A stretch of DNA of 64,000 nucleotides, taken from Planctomycetota bacterium. Lineage in GTDB: Bacteria; Planctomycetota; UBA1135; JADKAF01. The stretch lies in the NCBI GenBank assembly GCA_016719295.1, contig JADKAF010000001.1:5146001-5210000 (forward strand), written 5' to 3'. This document shows, piece after piece, positions 9,650-18,121 of the stretch. Numbering within the stretch: the stretch's first letter is position 1; each line of letters starts with the position of its first letter. The notes beneath the pieces were generated by a model, which was not told the DNA's origin, searched no databases, and saw only the letters and a list, made by a program, of their open reading frames with translations. The translations under genes were made by a program, and so were the position numbers.

Positions 9650-12488
9650 CTACGCCTTGCAGCGCGCCTCCGCCAGCGCCTTTCCGTGCTCCAAGCGCCG
9701 GCGTTTCTCTGCATCGCCGTCCTCGTTGAGGCCCGCTTCGAAGGCTCTCTGCGCGTCGCACCAGAGCTGCGCGCGCAGCAGGAGCTCGCCGTACTCGAGC
9801 CACTCGATCGGCTGCTGCAACGCGCCCAGAATCAACACCCCATCGCGGTAAGAGCGCGCGGCTTGGTCGATGAGCCGTCCGCGGTCGTCGCTGCTCATCT
9901 CGCTCTGCAGATCGGCGGCGACGGCGTAGGTCGCGCGCGCGATCTTCAGGAAGAACTGGGCCGCGCGCTTCCGCATCGAACGCTCCTTCGGGCCGTCGTA
10001 GGGCTGCGCGCGCGCGAGCGCGGTCTCGTAGGCGGTGTAGGCGCGCGACATCTCGCCGGTGAGCCCTTCGGCGAGCATGGCCTCGAAGTAGGAAGCGACC
10101 CAGCCCTCGGGGTCGAGCTTGCGCAGGGCCTCGATCTCCTGCGTCGCGCGCTCGGCGTGTCCGTAGATCAGCAGATACTTGATCAGGAGCTCATGCGCTG
10201 GGATCGACTGCGGATCGCGTTCCTTCAAGGTCAGCACGAGCTTCAGGATGTCCTCGCTGCGCCCGCTCTTCTGCAGCACTTCGAGGAGCTGCTCCACGTA
10301 GTCGAGGCGCCACTGCGAGAGACGCACGGCGTCGAAGAAGAGGTTCGCGACGTTGTCCCAGTTGCGGAAGAGCGCGTGGAGGTTCGCGAGCTCGAAGGGG
10401 AAGCTCGGCTCCCCGGGATGGAGGCGTCGCGCGAGCACGAGTGTCCGGTCGGCGTCCTCGATGTCGGTGCGGATCGCGGCGAGCACCTCCGGTGTGCGCT
10501 GCCCCGTCGCTTCGCGCGCGACCGCGCGGCGCACGAGCCCGCGACAGAGGAGCAAGAGCGCGCGCGCCTGGCCCGGCGAAATGGCGAGGGCGGCGCGCGC
10601 GCGCTCGACGACCTCGGTCCAGGAACGGACGAGCGCGGGCGCTTCGTTGAGCTCGGCGCTCTGCTGCTCGGCGATCTGCGCGAGCGCGAGCTGCGCTTCG
10701 AAGTGGTCGCGGTCGCGCTGCAGCGCCTTCAGGAAGAAGCCGCGGGCCTCCTCGCGGCGGCCGCGCAGCGCGGCGAGGATGCCCTGGTTCACGAGCCACT
10801 CCGGCCACTCCAGCGCCTCGCCGACGAGCGCGGCCTTCTCGGGAGCTTCCTCGAGCAGGGCCCTGCGGAAGCGCTCGAGCTCCTCGCGCACGAGGTCGCG
10901 CGCCTGCTCCGCGATCTTCAGGTCTTCTTCGCGGTAGCTGGGCTCGTCGATCATCGTGGCGCGCTGCAGCAGCGAGCCGAACTGCCCGATGCCGCTGCGC
11001 ACGCGCTCGACGAAGCCGACGAAGTAGAGGTCGGCGTTGGTGTAGAGCGAGGTCACGCTGAGGAAACGCTCGTTCGCCTGATCCAGCTCGCGCAGCGCCT
11101 CGGTCGGGTTGCTGGAAGCGAGCTCGCTCGCGCGCTGGAGATGCACGTGCCCCATGCCGATGTGCGCGACCGCGGCGTTGGGCTCGCGCTCGAGCGCCGC
11201 CGTGTAGAAGGTCGCTTCGTCGCGGTAGATGCCGGCGCGCTGCGTGGCGAGGAGGCCGAGCGGGAGCGCGAGCAGCAGGAGCAGGAACGCCAGCGCGCGG
11301 GCTAGGCCGCCGCGCGACGCCGCGGGCGACGAGCACCCCGAGGCTCATGCAGACGAGCGCGAGCGGCAGGTAGAGATAGCGCTCGCTCACGGGGAACTGC
11401 CCGAGCGACTGCGGCGAGACCAGCGCCGGCGCCAGGCCCAGCGCGAAGCCGAGCAACGCGAAGAGATGGACGCTGCGGCGTTGGCCGAGCTCGCGCGAGC
11501 CGAGCAGCACGAGCACGGTGGCAACGAAGAGCCCGCCGAGCACGAGGTGGAGCTGCACCGTCGGATCGCCGAGCCCGGCCCCCGGGCGCAGCACGTGCAT
11601 CGGCGCCCAGGCGCCGGGCCACAGCACGAGCAGCACGAAGTGCCCGAGGAGCTCCAGCGGGAAGAGCAGCTTCCTCGTGCTCTCCATTCCGGCATGCACG
11701 TCGACGACGGCGTAGCCGAGACCTGCGAGCCAAGAGCCGAAGACCGCGGTGCGCACCGCGTAGAGGGCGAGCGGCGGCAGCAGCAGCACGAGCGCTGTCG
11801 CGATCCGGCTCGGCTGTGTCGCGCGCGGCAGCGCGCGCGCGCCGAGGAGGCAGAGCGGCACGAAGAGGAACGCCGTCTCCTTGCAGAGCAGCGCCGCGAC
11901 ATGCAGCGCGAACGCGCCCGCGTAGTCGACGAGCTTCCCGCTCTCGCGTGCGCGCAGCAGCAGCACCGCCGCCCACGCCATCGGCGCTACCGCCGACGGA
12001 TCGACGATGCCCGCGACCCACGCCACCGCTTCGTGATGCGTCGGCTGCACCGCGAAGAGCAGCCCCGCCGCGGCACCCGCGAGCACCGACCCGCCGGCGA
12101 AGCGACGCGCGAGAGCCGCGACGCCCAAGCTCGCGGCGACGTGCAGCAGCAGATTGATCAGGTGATAGCCCCACGCCTGATCGCCCGAGAGCCGCCAGCC
12201 GAGGTGAAAGAAGAGGCTCACCCCCGGCCGGTAGAACGGCTGGCGCCCCTCGGCCTCGGTGTCGACCACGTCCCAGAACGGCTTCGTGAAGCACTCGCGC
12301 AGCGAGAAGCTCTCGCGGATGCGCGGGTTCAGCTCGATCAGCTCGACGTCGTCGTAGACGAGGCCGCCGTGGAGCAGGGCCGGCAGGTAGACCGCGAAGG
12401 CGACCAGCGCGACGAGGAGCGCCGCGAGGGGCGCGCGCGAGGGGCCGGCGGGCGCGGACGAAACGTGGTCAGGGGAACTCGTGCTCAT
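9650..12488 (-). CDS. TMTC/PMT-like polytopic membrane protein with C-terminal TPR region, frameshifted
   Basis: From ATG 12488 the first ~390 residues have ~9 membrane helices with YDDVELIELNPRI in the first loop and KPFWDV, a pattern typical of TMTC/O-mannosyltransferase-like proteins. After PVSERYLYLPLALVCMSLG the frame is lost (near 11290-11320). The neighbouring frame continues with one more helix (LAFLLLLLALPLGLLATQ), then YRDEATFYTAALEREPNAAV and a ~500-residue TPR-rich region to the stop at 9650. The helix followed by a TPR start is the usual order in this family, so one broken gene is favoured over two genes. A glycosyltransferase role is inferred only from fold class. The shift is in a GC run. 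Confidence 0.7.
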
Positions 12489-12929
12489 CGGTGCGGTGCG
12501 CGCCGCACCTGCGCGGAGGAGAGTGGGGTGGAGGCCCGGCGGTTTGGCGGCGAAGGAGTGTAGTCGGGGTGGGTGGGGGGAGTCACGTTGGGGTGGGTGA
12601 CGAGGGTGCGAGCCGACCGTCTGGCCGGCTTCGCCGTGTGTTCTCCAGCTCTCGAGCCCACTTGTTCGCTCGCGGAGGACCAGGGGTTGATCCCTGTCTA
12701 CCGTTGCCCCTCGCACGGACCGCTGGCCGAGCGAAGCTCCCCGGTCGCCTCGGGCAGTGATCGATGCGATGGGCGCGCTACCGGTGCTCGTTCCCTGCGA
12801 CCCATCGCTCGTGGCGACGCGCGAGCTCGGGATCCGCTGGCGCCGAGCGCAGGATCCCGAGCTCTCGGTCAGAGATCGTCGGCGACAGGCTGAAGAGCCA
12901 GGAGTGGCTCGCGTGTCTCTCGCTCGTTC
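12489..12929. other. 441-base intergenic region
   Basis: It separates the start of the TMTC-like gene from the stop of the first di-heme peroxidase gene, both on the minus strand. No ORF with coding character and no tRNA was found. It holds a 13-bp inverted repeat at 12823-12864 near the peroxidase end. The part next to 12488 (G-rich, GGGGTGGGTGGGG) should contain the promoter of the TMTC-like gene, but no convincing -35/-10 pair was seen. Confidence 0.6.
12823..12864 (-). terminator. Hairpin downstream of the di-heme peroxidase gene
   Basis: GAGCTCGGGATCC at 12823-12835 is the exact reverse complement of 12852-12864, with a 16-base loop. It lies 66 bases past the stop of the peroxidase gene and probably ends the selenoprotein-peroxidase transcript. 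No U-run was seen. Confidence 0.45.
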
Positions 12930-13997
12930 TCAGCGCCCGCGGCGTGGTTCTCGCGGGGCCTTCTCAGGCTCGGAGAGCTCCGCCGGAGGGACCTCTACCT
13001 CGCGCGAGAGCCCCTTCAGGAACGCCACGAGATAGCTCGCCTCGAGCTCGCTGAGCTCGAGCGGCTGCATCTGGGGATCCAGCGCGCGGTTCGCGTTTCC
13101 GCCGCGGCGGTAGAACGCGACGACGTCCTCGAGCGTCGCGAGCGAGCCGTCGTGCATGTAGGGCGCCGTGTGCGCGAGCGCGCGCAGAGTCGGCGTCTTG
13201 AAGGCGCCGCGATCTTCCGCGGCTCCCGTGATCGCGAAGCGGCCCGGCTCGGGTTCGTCTTCGCGTGCGCCGACGCCGGTGTTGTGGAACTGCTCGTCGG
13301 TGAAGTTCGGACCGCTGTGGCACTTCCAGCAGCCGCCCTTCGATTCCCAGAGCCAGAGGCCGGCGAGCTCTTCCTTGCTGAGCAGCGTGCGATCGCCGCG
13401 CTCGCGGAAGACGTCGACGGGGGTGTTGCCGGTGCGGAGCGTGCGCACGAAGGCGGCGAGGGCCGTCGCGGTGTTCGGCGCATCGATGGCGCCGTTCGCG
13501 AAGCTCTGCGCGAAGAGCGCGCGATAGCGTTCGTCGCTGCGCAGGCGCTCGAGCGCTTGCTCCACCGGCAAGCCCATCTCGTCGGGGTCGGCGATCGGCA
13601 TCAAGACCTGGGCTTCCAGGTCCTTCGCGCGGCCGTCCCAGAGCTGGGCAGTGGCGTACGCGCGGTTCAAGATCGAAGGCGCGTGGCGTCGCGCGCGATG
13701 ACCCGCGATGCCGAGCGGGAAGCGCTGCGGGGAAGCGAAGCCGAAGGCGGGCTCGTGGCAGGAGGCGCACGCCACCGTGCGGTCCTGAGAGAGCAAGGGA
13801 TCGAAGAAGAGCGCCCGACCCAGCGCTACGTGGTGCGCGTCGAGCGGGGAGGCAAGCTCGGGCAGGCCGAGCGGAGTCGGCAGCGCGTGGAGCGCGGCAG
13901 GCAGCGTGTCCTCGGGCAACGGCGGACGCTCCTGCGCCGCGGCCGGAGCCGCGGCGAGGAGTGCCATCAGTGAGAGCGAGGTTCGCAGCGCGCGCAT
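12930..13997 (-). CDS. Secreted di-heme cytochrome c peroxidase (MauG/CcpA superfamily)
   Basis: 355 residues. A signal peptide ends AAAAQ near residue 22. Two CxxCH heme sites are present: CASCHEPAFGFA (~residue 76) and CWKCHSGPNFTD (~residue 225), with FKTPTLRALAHTAPYMHDGS near residue 285, the usual order for bacterial di-heme peroxidases. These reduce H2O2 in the periplasm with electrons from small donors, or oxidise protein side chains (MauG-like). The ATG at 13997 begins 11 bases after the stop of the thioredoxin-like selenoprotein gene, so the two form an operon and a joint redox role is likely. The C-terminal tail (~20 residues, PEKAPREPRRGR) is basic and unusual. Confidence 0.9.
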   Translation of the reverse strand: MRALRTSLSLMALLAAAPAAAQERPPLPEDTLPAALHALPTPLGLPELASPLDAHHVALGRALFFDPLLSQDRTVACASCHEPAFGFASPQRFPLGIAGHRARRHAPSILNRAYATAQLWDGRAKDLEAQVLMPIADPDEMGLPVEQALERLRSDERYRALFAQSFANGAIDAPNTATALAAFVRTLRTGNTPVDVFRERGDRTLLSKEELAGLWLWESKGGCWKCHSGPNFTDEQFHNTGVGAREDEPEPGRFAITGAAEDRGAFKTPTLRALAHTAPYMHDGSLATLEDVVAFYRRGGNANRALDPQMQPLELSELEASYLVAFLKGLSREVEVPPAELSEPEKAPREPRRGR

Positions 13998-14008
13998 GCG
14001 GCTCCGAG

Positions 14009-15151
14009 CTACTCGCCCTTCTTCGCGCCGCTCTGCTCCTTCTCCATCTCGGAGAGGAGCAGATCGACGGCCTTGTCCATGGCTTCGCCGCGGACGCCCT
14101 TCGCGCGGATCACACCCTTGTGATCCATCACGTAGATCGTCGGCCAGCCATTGACCCCCCAGCGCTTCGAGATGGGGCCGCCCGTTCCTTCGGGCCCGTT
14201 CCAGAAGCTGCGCCAGGTGATCTGCTCTTCCGAGAGGCGGGGCTTCAGCTTCTCCAAGTCCTTGTCGCTGTTCACCCCGATCAACGCGAACGGCTTGTCG
14301 GCGAGTCTCTTCACGAGCGACCGCTCGTGCGGGTACATGGCCCGGCAAGGTCCTCACCAATCGCCCCAGAAGTCGAGGACCACGACCTTGCCGCGGTAGT
14401 CGCTCAGCTTGAACGCGACGCCGTCGAGGTCGTTGGCCTCGATGTCCGGCGCGGTCATGCCGATCTGCAGGTTCTGCAGGACGAAGAGCTGGCCTTCGGC
14501 GCGCTGCGCGAGTGCCGGTACGGCCTTCGAGGCCATCACGGCCTGGAAGTCCGCCTTCGCCATCGCGCGGGCATCGTCCGAAGCTTCTTCATCGCCGAGC
14601 ACGGTGCTGGCGCGCGCGAAGCGCGCTTCGACCACGATCGCTTCGCTCGGGTTCTTCTCGATGACGTTGGTGAGCATCGAGCGGACCTTCTCGCCGCCCA
14701 GCGTGCGGCCCATGCGCCCCACGGTCTGAACCGCGCGGCCGATCTGATCGCTCGCGGCGTGATCGCGGAGCAGGGTCACCCAGGCATCGTCGGCGATGCT
14801 GGGCGCGGCGCCGGGCGCCCCGCCCGCGTTGGACATGGCCACCGCGCGGGCTGCGTTCTGGCCCAGCCAGAGGAGGTAGGGGATGGCGGCTTCCTTGCCG
14901 GCGTGGGCCTTGGCGCCCGCTTGGAAGCGGGCGACGAAGTCCTTCGCCGGGTTGTTGGCCTGACCGAAGGCGGCGATCTCTTCGCGACTCTTGCCCGCGT
15001 TCCGCAGCTCCGCGAGCTTCGCTTGGAAGCTCGCGACGGCGGTCTGGTACTCCTTCTCGAGCGCGGCGACGTCTTCTTGCGCGCGGAGGAGTTGCGGGGG
15101 AGCCACGAGGCCGAAGCAGAGCGCCGCTCCGAAGAGGAGACGGGGATTCAC
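14009..15151 (-). CDS. Secreted thioredoxin-like (TlpA/AhpC type) selenoprotein with UGPC motif
   Basis: 380 residues if the in-frame TGA at 14354-14356 is read as selenocysteine (Sec266). The C-terminal ~150 residues are a TlpA/AhpC-type thioredoxin fold: GMTAPDIEANDLDG, then KVVVLDFWGDW-U-GPCRAMYP, then the cis-proline loop GWPTIYVMDHKG. The TGA falls exactly where the first Cys of CGPC belongs, and Cys269 is kept. Both flanks are in one frame and well conserved. A perfect 7-bp hairpin with a GGUC loop follows (14312-14329), as expected for a bacterial SECIS. Residues 1-25 are a signal peptide (LLFGAALCFGLVAPP); the middle ~200 residues are helical and unrecognised. GTG 15151 was chosen for its GAGG site; ATG 15199 is in frame. 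The true stop is TAG. An 11-base gap leads to the peroxidase gene. Confidence 0.85.
14312..14329 (-). promoter_or_regulatory. SECIS-like hairpin of the thioredoxin-like selenoprotein
   Basis: On the minus strand CACGAGC-GGTC-GCTCGTG forms a perfect 7-bp stem with apical loop GGUC. It begins 24 bases after the TGA, placing the loop 31 bases downstream, inside the range reported for bacterial SECIS elements (about 16-37). GGU at the loop is the feature SelB recognises in E. coli fdhF. Confidence 0.78.
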
Positions 15152-15322
15152 GGCAGACCTCGGGTTGAGGGAACGGATGCAGCGGAGCAGGCGAGCCATA
15201 CAAGGCGGCGATCGTCCGCCCGTCAAGCCGATGGGGCGGGGGAGCCCGCGCTTCGCTATCTTCTGCGCGCCGCGGGGCGCGTCGTCCCCCGGCCGAAACC
15301 CCTCTCGCGAGCGCAGCCCTCG

Positions 15323-15934
15323 ATGGCCTTCCCGCCTCCCTTCTACCGCTGGCGTCCCCACCCCTGGCACGGCCTCGAGGTCGGTCCGAACCCGCCGAGC
15401 GTGGTCCATGCCTACATCGAGATCACGCCCTTCGACGTGGTGAAGTACGAGCTCGACAAGCGCACGGGCTACCTGCGCGTCGACCGTCCGCAGCGCGCTT
15501 CGTCCCTGCCGCCCTCGCTCTACGGCTTCGTGCCGCGCACCTTCTGCGGCGCGCGCGTGGCGGCGCTCTTCCCCAAGGCGGCGAAGGGCGACGGCGACCC
15601 GCTCGACATCTGCGTCCTCGCCGAGCGGCCGATCAATCGCTCCGAGGTGATCTTGGAGGCGCGCGTCGTGGGTGGGATCCAGATGCTCGATAACGAGGAA
15701 GCCGACGACAAGATCATCGCGGTGCTGAAGAACGACAACGTCTGGGGCGAGGTGAACGACCTCTCCGGGCTCCCGAACGTCATGGTCGAGCGCCTGCGGC
15801 ACTACTTCGCGACCTACAAGCTCGTCCCCGGACGCGAGTCGACGGTCTCGATCGTCGGCATCTACGGCCGCGAGCATGCGGAGCTCGTCATCCGCGCGGC
15901 GGTGGAGGACTACCAGGACGAGTTCGGAGGCTGA
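15323..15934 (+). CDS. ppa: Inorganic pyrophosphatase, family I
   Basis: 203 residues. Family I signatures are present: the substrate-binding ELDKRTGYLRVDRP, the YGFVPRTFCG loop and the Asp cluster GDGDPLDICVL (metal ligands), then VGGIQMLDNEEADDKIIAV. It hydrolyses pyrophosphate to phosphate in the cytoplasm and pulls biosynthetic reactions forward. The start is ATG 15323. It is transcribed away from the thioredoxin-like selenoprotein gene, from which 171 bases separate it, and lies 188 bases before the HMA selenoprotein. Sitting between two selenoprotein genes may be chance; selenophosphate and aminoacyl-tRNA synthesis do make inorganic phosphate or pyrophosphate, but no link is shown. Confidence 0.93.
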   Translation: MAFPPPFYRWRPHPWHGLEVGPNPPSVVHAYIEITPFDVVKYELDKRTGYLRVDRPQRASSLPPSLYGFVPRTFCGARVAALFPKAAKGDGDPLDICVLAERPINRSEVILEARVVGGIQMLDNEEADDKIIAVLKNDNVWGEVNDLSGLPNVMVERLRHYFATYKLVPGRESTVSIVGIYGREHAELVIRAAVEDYQDEFGG

Positions 15935-16122
15935 TCCCTCATGCGGACCTCGCTGGCCGCATCGTGGGGCTTCTAGGGCTTTTCTATCGCCCTCTCCATC
16001 CGAGCGATCGGGAGATCGAGTAGAAAGTGCGCCCCGCTCCGAGGGCTTGCTCTCGGAACCTACGGCGCTCGGAGCCGACTGGCGGGACCGGGCCGAGCGT
16101 CAGAAGCGAAGGAAGTCACCCG

Positions 16123-16722
16123 ATGAATCCCCGAATGATCCTCGCGCGCCTCGCCGGCGTCGCGGCGATCGCGTTCGCTGCTGCTGTCCCGGCATTGGCC
16201 CAGGATGGCGACAAGCAGAAGACCGCGATCGTCGGCGTCTCCGGCATGACCTGAGGGGTCGGCTGCGTGAAGAAGGTCCGTGAGACCTTGAACAAGCTGG
16301 ACGGTGTGCACGGCACCGAAGTCGACTTCGCGGCGAAGACCGCGACGTTGAAGCTCCGCCCCGAGTCGAAGCTGACGAAGGCGGACATCGAGAAGGCCCT
16401 GAAGGACAAGGGCTACGGCGTCTCGAGCTACGAAGAGAAGGCCGCGGAGAAGGCGAAGGAATACACCGTCGTCGTCTCCGGCATGACCTGAAAGGTCGGC
16501 TGCGTGAACAAGGTCCGTGAGACCTTGACCGGCCTGAAGAACGTCGACAGCGTCACCGTCGACTTCGACGCGAAGACCGCCGTCGTGAAGATGAAGTCGG
16601 GCGAGCTCGGCAAGACCGAAGTCGAGAAGGCCCTGAAAGAGAAAGGCTTCGTCGTGACCTCCTTCGACCGCGTTGCGGAGACGAAGGAGAAGGAAGCCAA
16701 GAAGGAGAAGGGGAACGGCTGA
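16123..16722 (+). CDS. Secreted selenoprotein with two tandem HMA-like domains, two in-frame UGA codons
   Basis: 199 residues if TGA 16252-16254 and TGA 16489-16491 are read as selenocysteine (Sec44, Sec123). Residues 1-27 are a signal peptide ending ALAQ. Domain 1 (~34-108) reads KTAIVGVSGMT-U-GVGCVKKVRETL; domain 2 (~113-185) reads YTVVVSGMT-U-KVGCVNKVRETL. Both then follow the beta-alpha-beta pattern of HMA proteins (HGTEVDFAAKTATLKL; DSVTVDFDAKTAVVKM). In MerP/CopZ the motif is GMTCxxC; here U takes the first Cys place and the remaining Cys is one residue further, UxxxC. Each domain has just one Sec and one Cys. Identical hairpins follow each TGA. The lysine-rich tail ends at a final TGA. 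A metal- or metalloid-handling or redox role is inferred. The gene is monocistronic, with a strong hairpin after it. Confidence 0.85.
16273..16289 (+). promoter_or_regulatory. SECIS-like hairpin 1 of the HMA selenoprotein
   Basis: AAGGTC (16273-16278) pairs perfectly with GACCTT (16284-16289) around the loop CGTGA, which holds the GU found in bacterial SECIS loops. The loop starts 24 bases after the first UGA. Confidence 0.68.
16510..16526 (+). promoter_or_regulatory. SECIS-like hairpin 2 of the HMA selenoprotein
   Basis: The same 17 bases as hairpin 1: AAGGTC, loop CGTGA, GACCTT. The loop again starts 24 bases after its UGA. Sequence, pairing and spacing are all kept between the two domains although much of the rest of the domains has diverged. 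Confidence 0.68.
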
Positions 16723-16748
16723 ACGCCGCTCCGCTTCGATTCGAAGAT

Positions 16749-16788
16749 GCGAGCCTGCGCGCACGGGAAATCCGTGCCGCAGGCTCGC
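16749..16788 (+). terminator. Strong hairpin after the HMA selenoprotein gene
   Basis: GCGAGCCTGCG (16749-16759) pairs with 16778-16788, and inside it GCACGG pairs with CCGTGC around GAAAT: 17 bp in all with one bulged C. It begins 26 bases after the terminal TGA. No U-run follows. Its loop lacks GU and differs from the two SECIS-like hairpins, which fits this TGA acting as a stop. Confidence 0.6.
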
Positions 16789-16933
16789 GCCGCTTCGGGG
16801 CCTCGCCGGCCCTGGCGGCGCGGTCGCGGCTTGCCAGATCCCGGCGAGTGCGCTCAGGATCTACGTCTCTGCCGCCGCGATTGCGACTTCCTCGCATAAC
16901 GGCATCGTCCTGTACTTCGATAGGTCTCCCATC

Positions 16934-17986
16934 ATGCGCAGCGCCTTCTCCCTGTTCCTGGTTCCCGCCTTGGCTTCCCTCGCCATGGCGCAAGCCCCGA
17001 CCCTCCAGATCTCCATCGGTGTCCGCGAGACCGGCTTCGCCGGTGGCACCTTCAACGGCACCGGCACGAACGGCGGCGCCAGCGGCGGGATCGAATTCGT
17101 CGCTCGCGACGCGCAGACCCTCGTGCTCGACGGCACGTGGCAGCAGTTCACGTTCAACCTGACGACGGATCCGATCCTCGCGTTCGCGGGAGCGTCGGCG
17201 AACAGCGTGCTCGAAGGCGCCTTCGGCACCCTCGAGCACGTGCGCATCCTGAACAACACCGGCATCACCGCGCCGATCCAGCTCTGGATCGACGACATCG
17301 AGAACACGGTGACGCCGACCGGCGGCGCGCCGATCACGACCACGGTGCAGAACTTCGAGGGCTTCACCGAGGCGCAGGAAGTGACCTTCCAGGAGCCGAG
17401 CTTCTCGGGCTCGACCGCTGCGAATCTGCTGACGGGCAGCACCGCGGGCATCAACAACGCGCTGCCCTCGCGCTCCTCCGCCTACCGCATGAACTTCCAG
17501 TTCATCGACAACGTGGCGACGCGCTGGGTACGCGCGACGACGTTCAACACGCCGACGGGCGCCAATCCGCAGATCCGCTTCGATGACAACGCCGTCCTCA
17601 GCTTCTGGATGCGCGGCGGCGAGTGCCAGCAGGACGCCGGCTTCGGCGGCCCGGGCACCGCGCGCGCGGAGATGTGCGGCAGCGGTCTCAGCGGAGGCGA
17701 GTCCAGCATCTACTCGATCAGCGGCGCGCCGATCGCGGCACCTGGCCTCGTCTTCATCTCCCTCGCCGGTCTGCCGGATCTACCGTTCTCGGGCGGCACG
17801 CTCCTCTCGGGTTTCGGCTACCAAGGCTCGTTCACGGTCTTCAGCGACCTGAACGGCGCCTTCTCCCTGCCGGTCGGAGGCTCGCCCTTCCCCGTCGACC
17901 TCGTCGTGCAGACGCTCTTCATCGACGGAAGCCTGCCCGAGCTGCTCGCGTTCACGAACGCGATCGTCGCGCGCTTCGGCGTCTGA
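16934..17986 (+). CDS. Secreted protein with planctomycete-type C-terminal module
   Basis: 350 residues, function not recognised. A signal peptide (FSLFLVPALASLAMAQ) precedes a beta-rich region resembling carbohydrate-binding jelly-roll folds (TLVLDGTWQQFTFNL, IQLWIDDIENTV). Residues ~265-350 form a module with LVFISLAGLPDLPF and SLPVGGSPFPVDLVVQTLFIDG, similar in layout to the ends of the proteins at 21255-24005 and 26258-28195. The ATG at 16934 is the only start giving a signal peptide. Extracellular or surface location is inferred. It converges on the HxlR gene with a palindromic repeat between them. Confidence 0.72.
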   Translation: MRSAFSLFLVPALASLAMAQAPTLQISIGVRETGFAGGTFNGTGTNGGASGGIEFVARDAQTLVLDGTWQQFTFNLTTDPILAFAGASANSVLEGAFGTLEHVRILNNTGITAPIQLWIDDIENTVTPTGGAPITTTVQNFEGFTEAQEVTFQEPSFSGSTAANLLTGSTAGINNALPSRSSAYRMNFQFIDNVATRWVRATTFNTPTGANPQIRFDDNAVLSFWMRGGECQQDAGFGGPGTARAEMCGSGLSGGESSIYSISGAPIAAPGLVFISLAGLPDLPFSGGTLLSGFGYQGSFTVFSDLNGAFSLPVGGSPFPVDLVVQTLFIDGSLPELLAFTNAIVARFGV

Positions 17987-18006
17987 GCCTCGAGCCCAGC
18001 GCACGT

Positions 18007-18118
18007 AACCGAACGTACGGTGCCAGAGCAAATTCGTATGATTGCTGCATGAGCTGGTTCAACGGCTGACGCCGTTGAGACCGCCGGAGGAATTTGCTCT
18101 GGCACCGTACGTTCGGTT
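18007..18118. repeat. Palindromic element, AACCGAACGTACGG family, copy 1
   Basis: The 28-base arms at 18007-18034 and 18091-18118 are exact inverse copies (AACCGAACGTACGGTGCC outermost). The 56-base centre holds a second hairpin, AACGGC-TGAC-GCCGTT at 18061-18076. It lies between convergent genes and may double as a terminator. The outer 22 bases recur at 21168-21244 with a different centre. Confidence 0.85.
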
Positions 18119-18121
18119 TCG

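Noticed and set aside
12600..12760. tRNA-like pattern (GGGGTTGATCCC) in the 441-base gap
   Set aside because: No cloverleaf with acceptor and anticodon arms could be formed around it.
14354..15877. A 507-codon minus-strand reading frame extending antisense through the pyrophosphatase gene
   Set aside because: Only the part from 15151 down is coding (signal peptide, thioredoxin fold). The upstream part is the antisense shadow of ppa, which has clear family I motifs on the plus strand.
16252..16491. TGA read as tryptophan or the HMA gene as a plain pseudogene
   Set aside because: TGA is used as a normal stop in many genes here and TGG is the usual Trp codon. Two nonsense mutations at the same site of two domains, with identical hairpins, and a third at a CxxC site nearby are better explained by selenocysteine.
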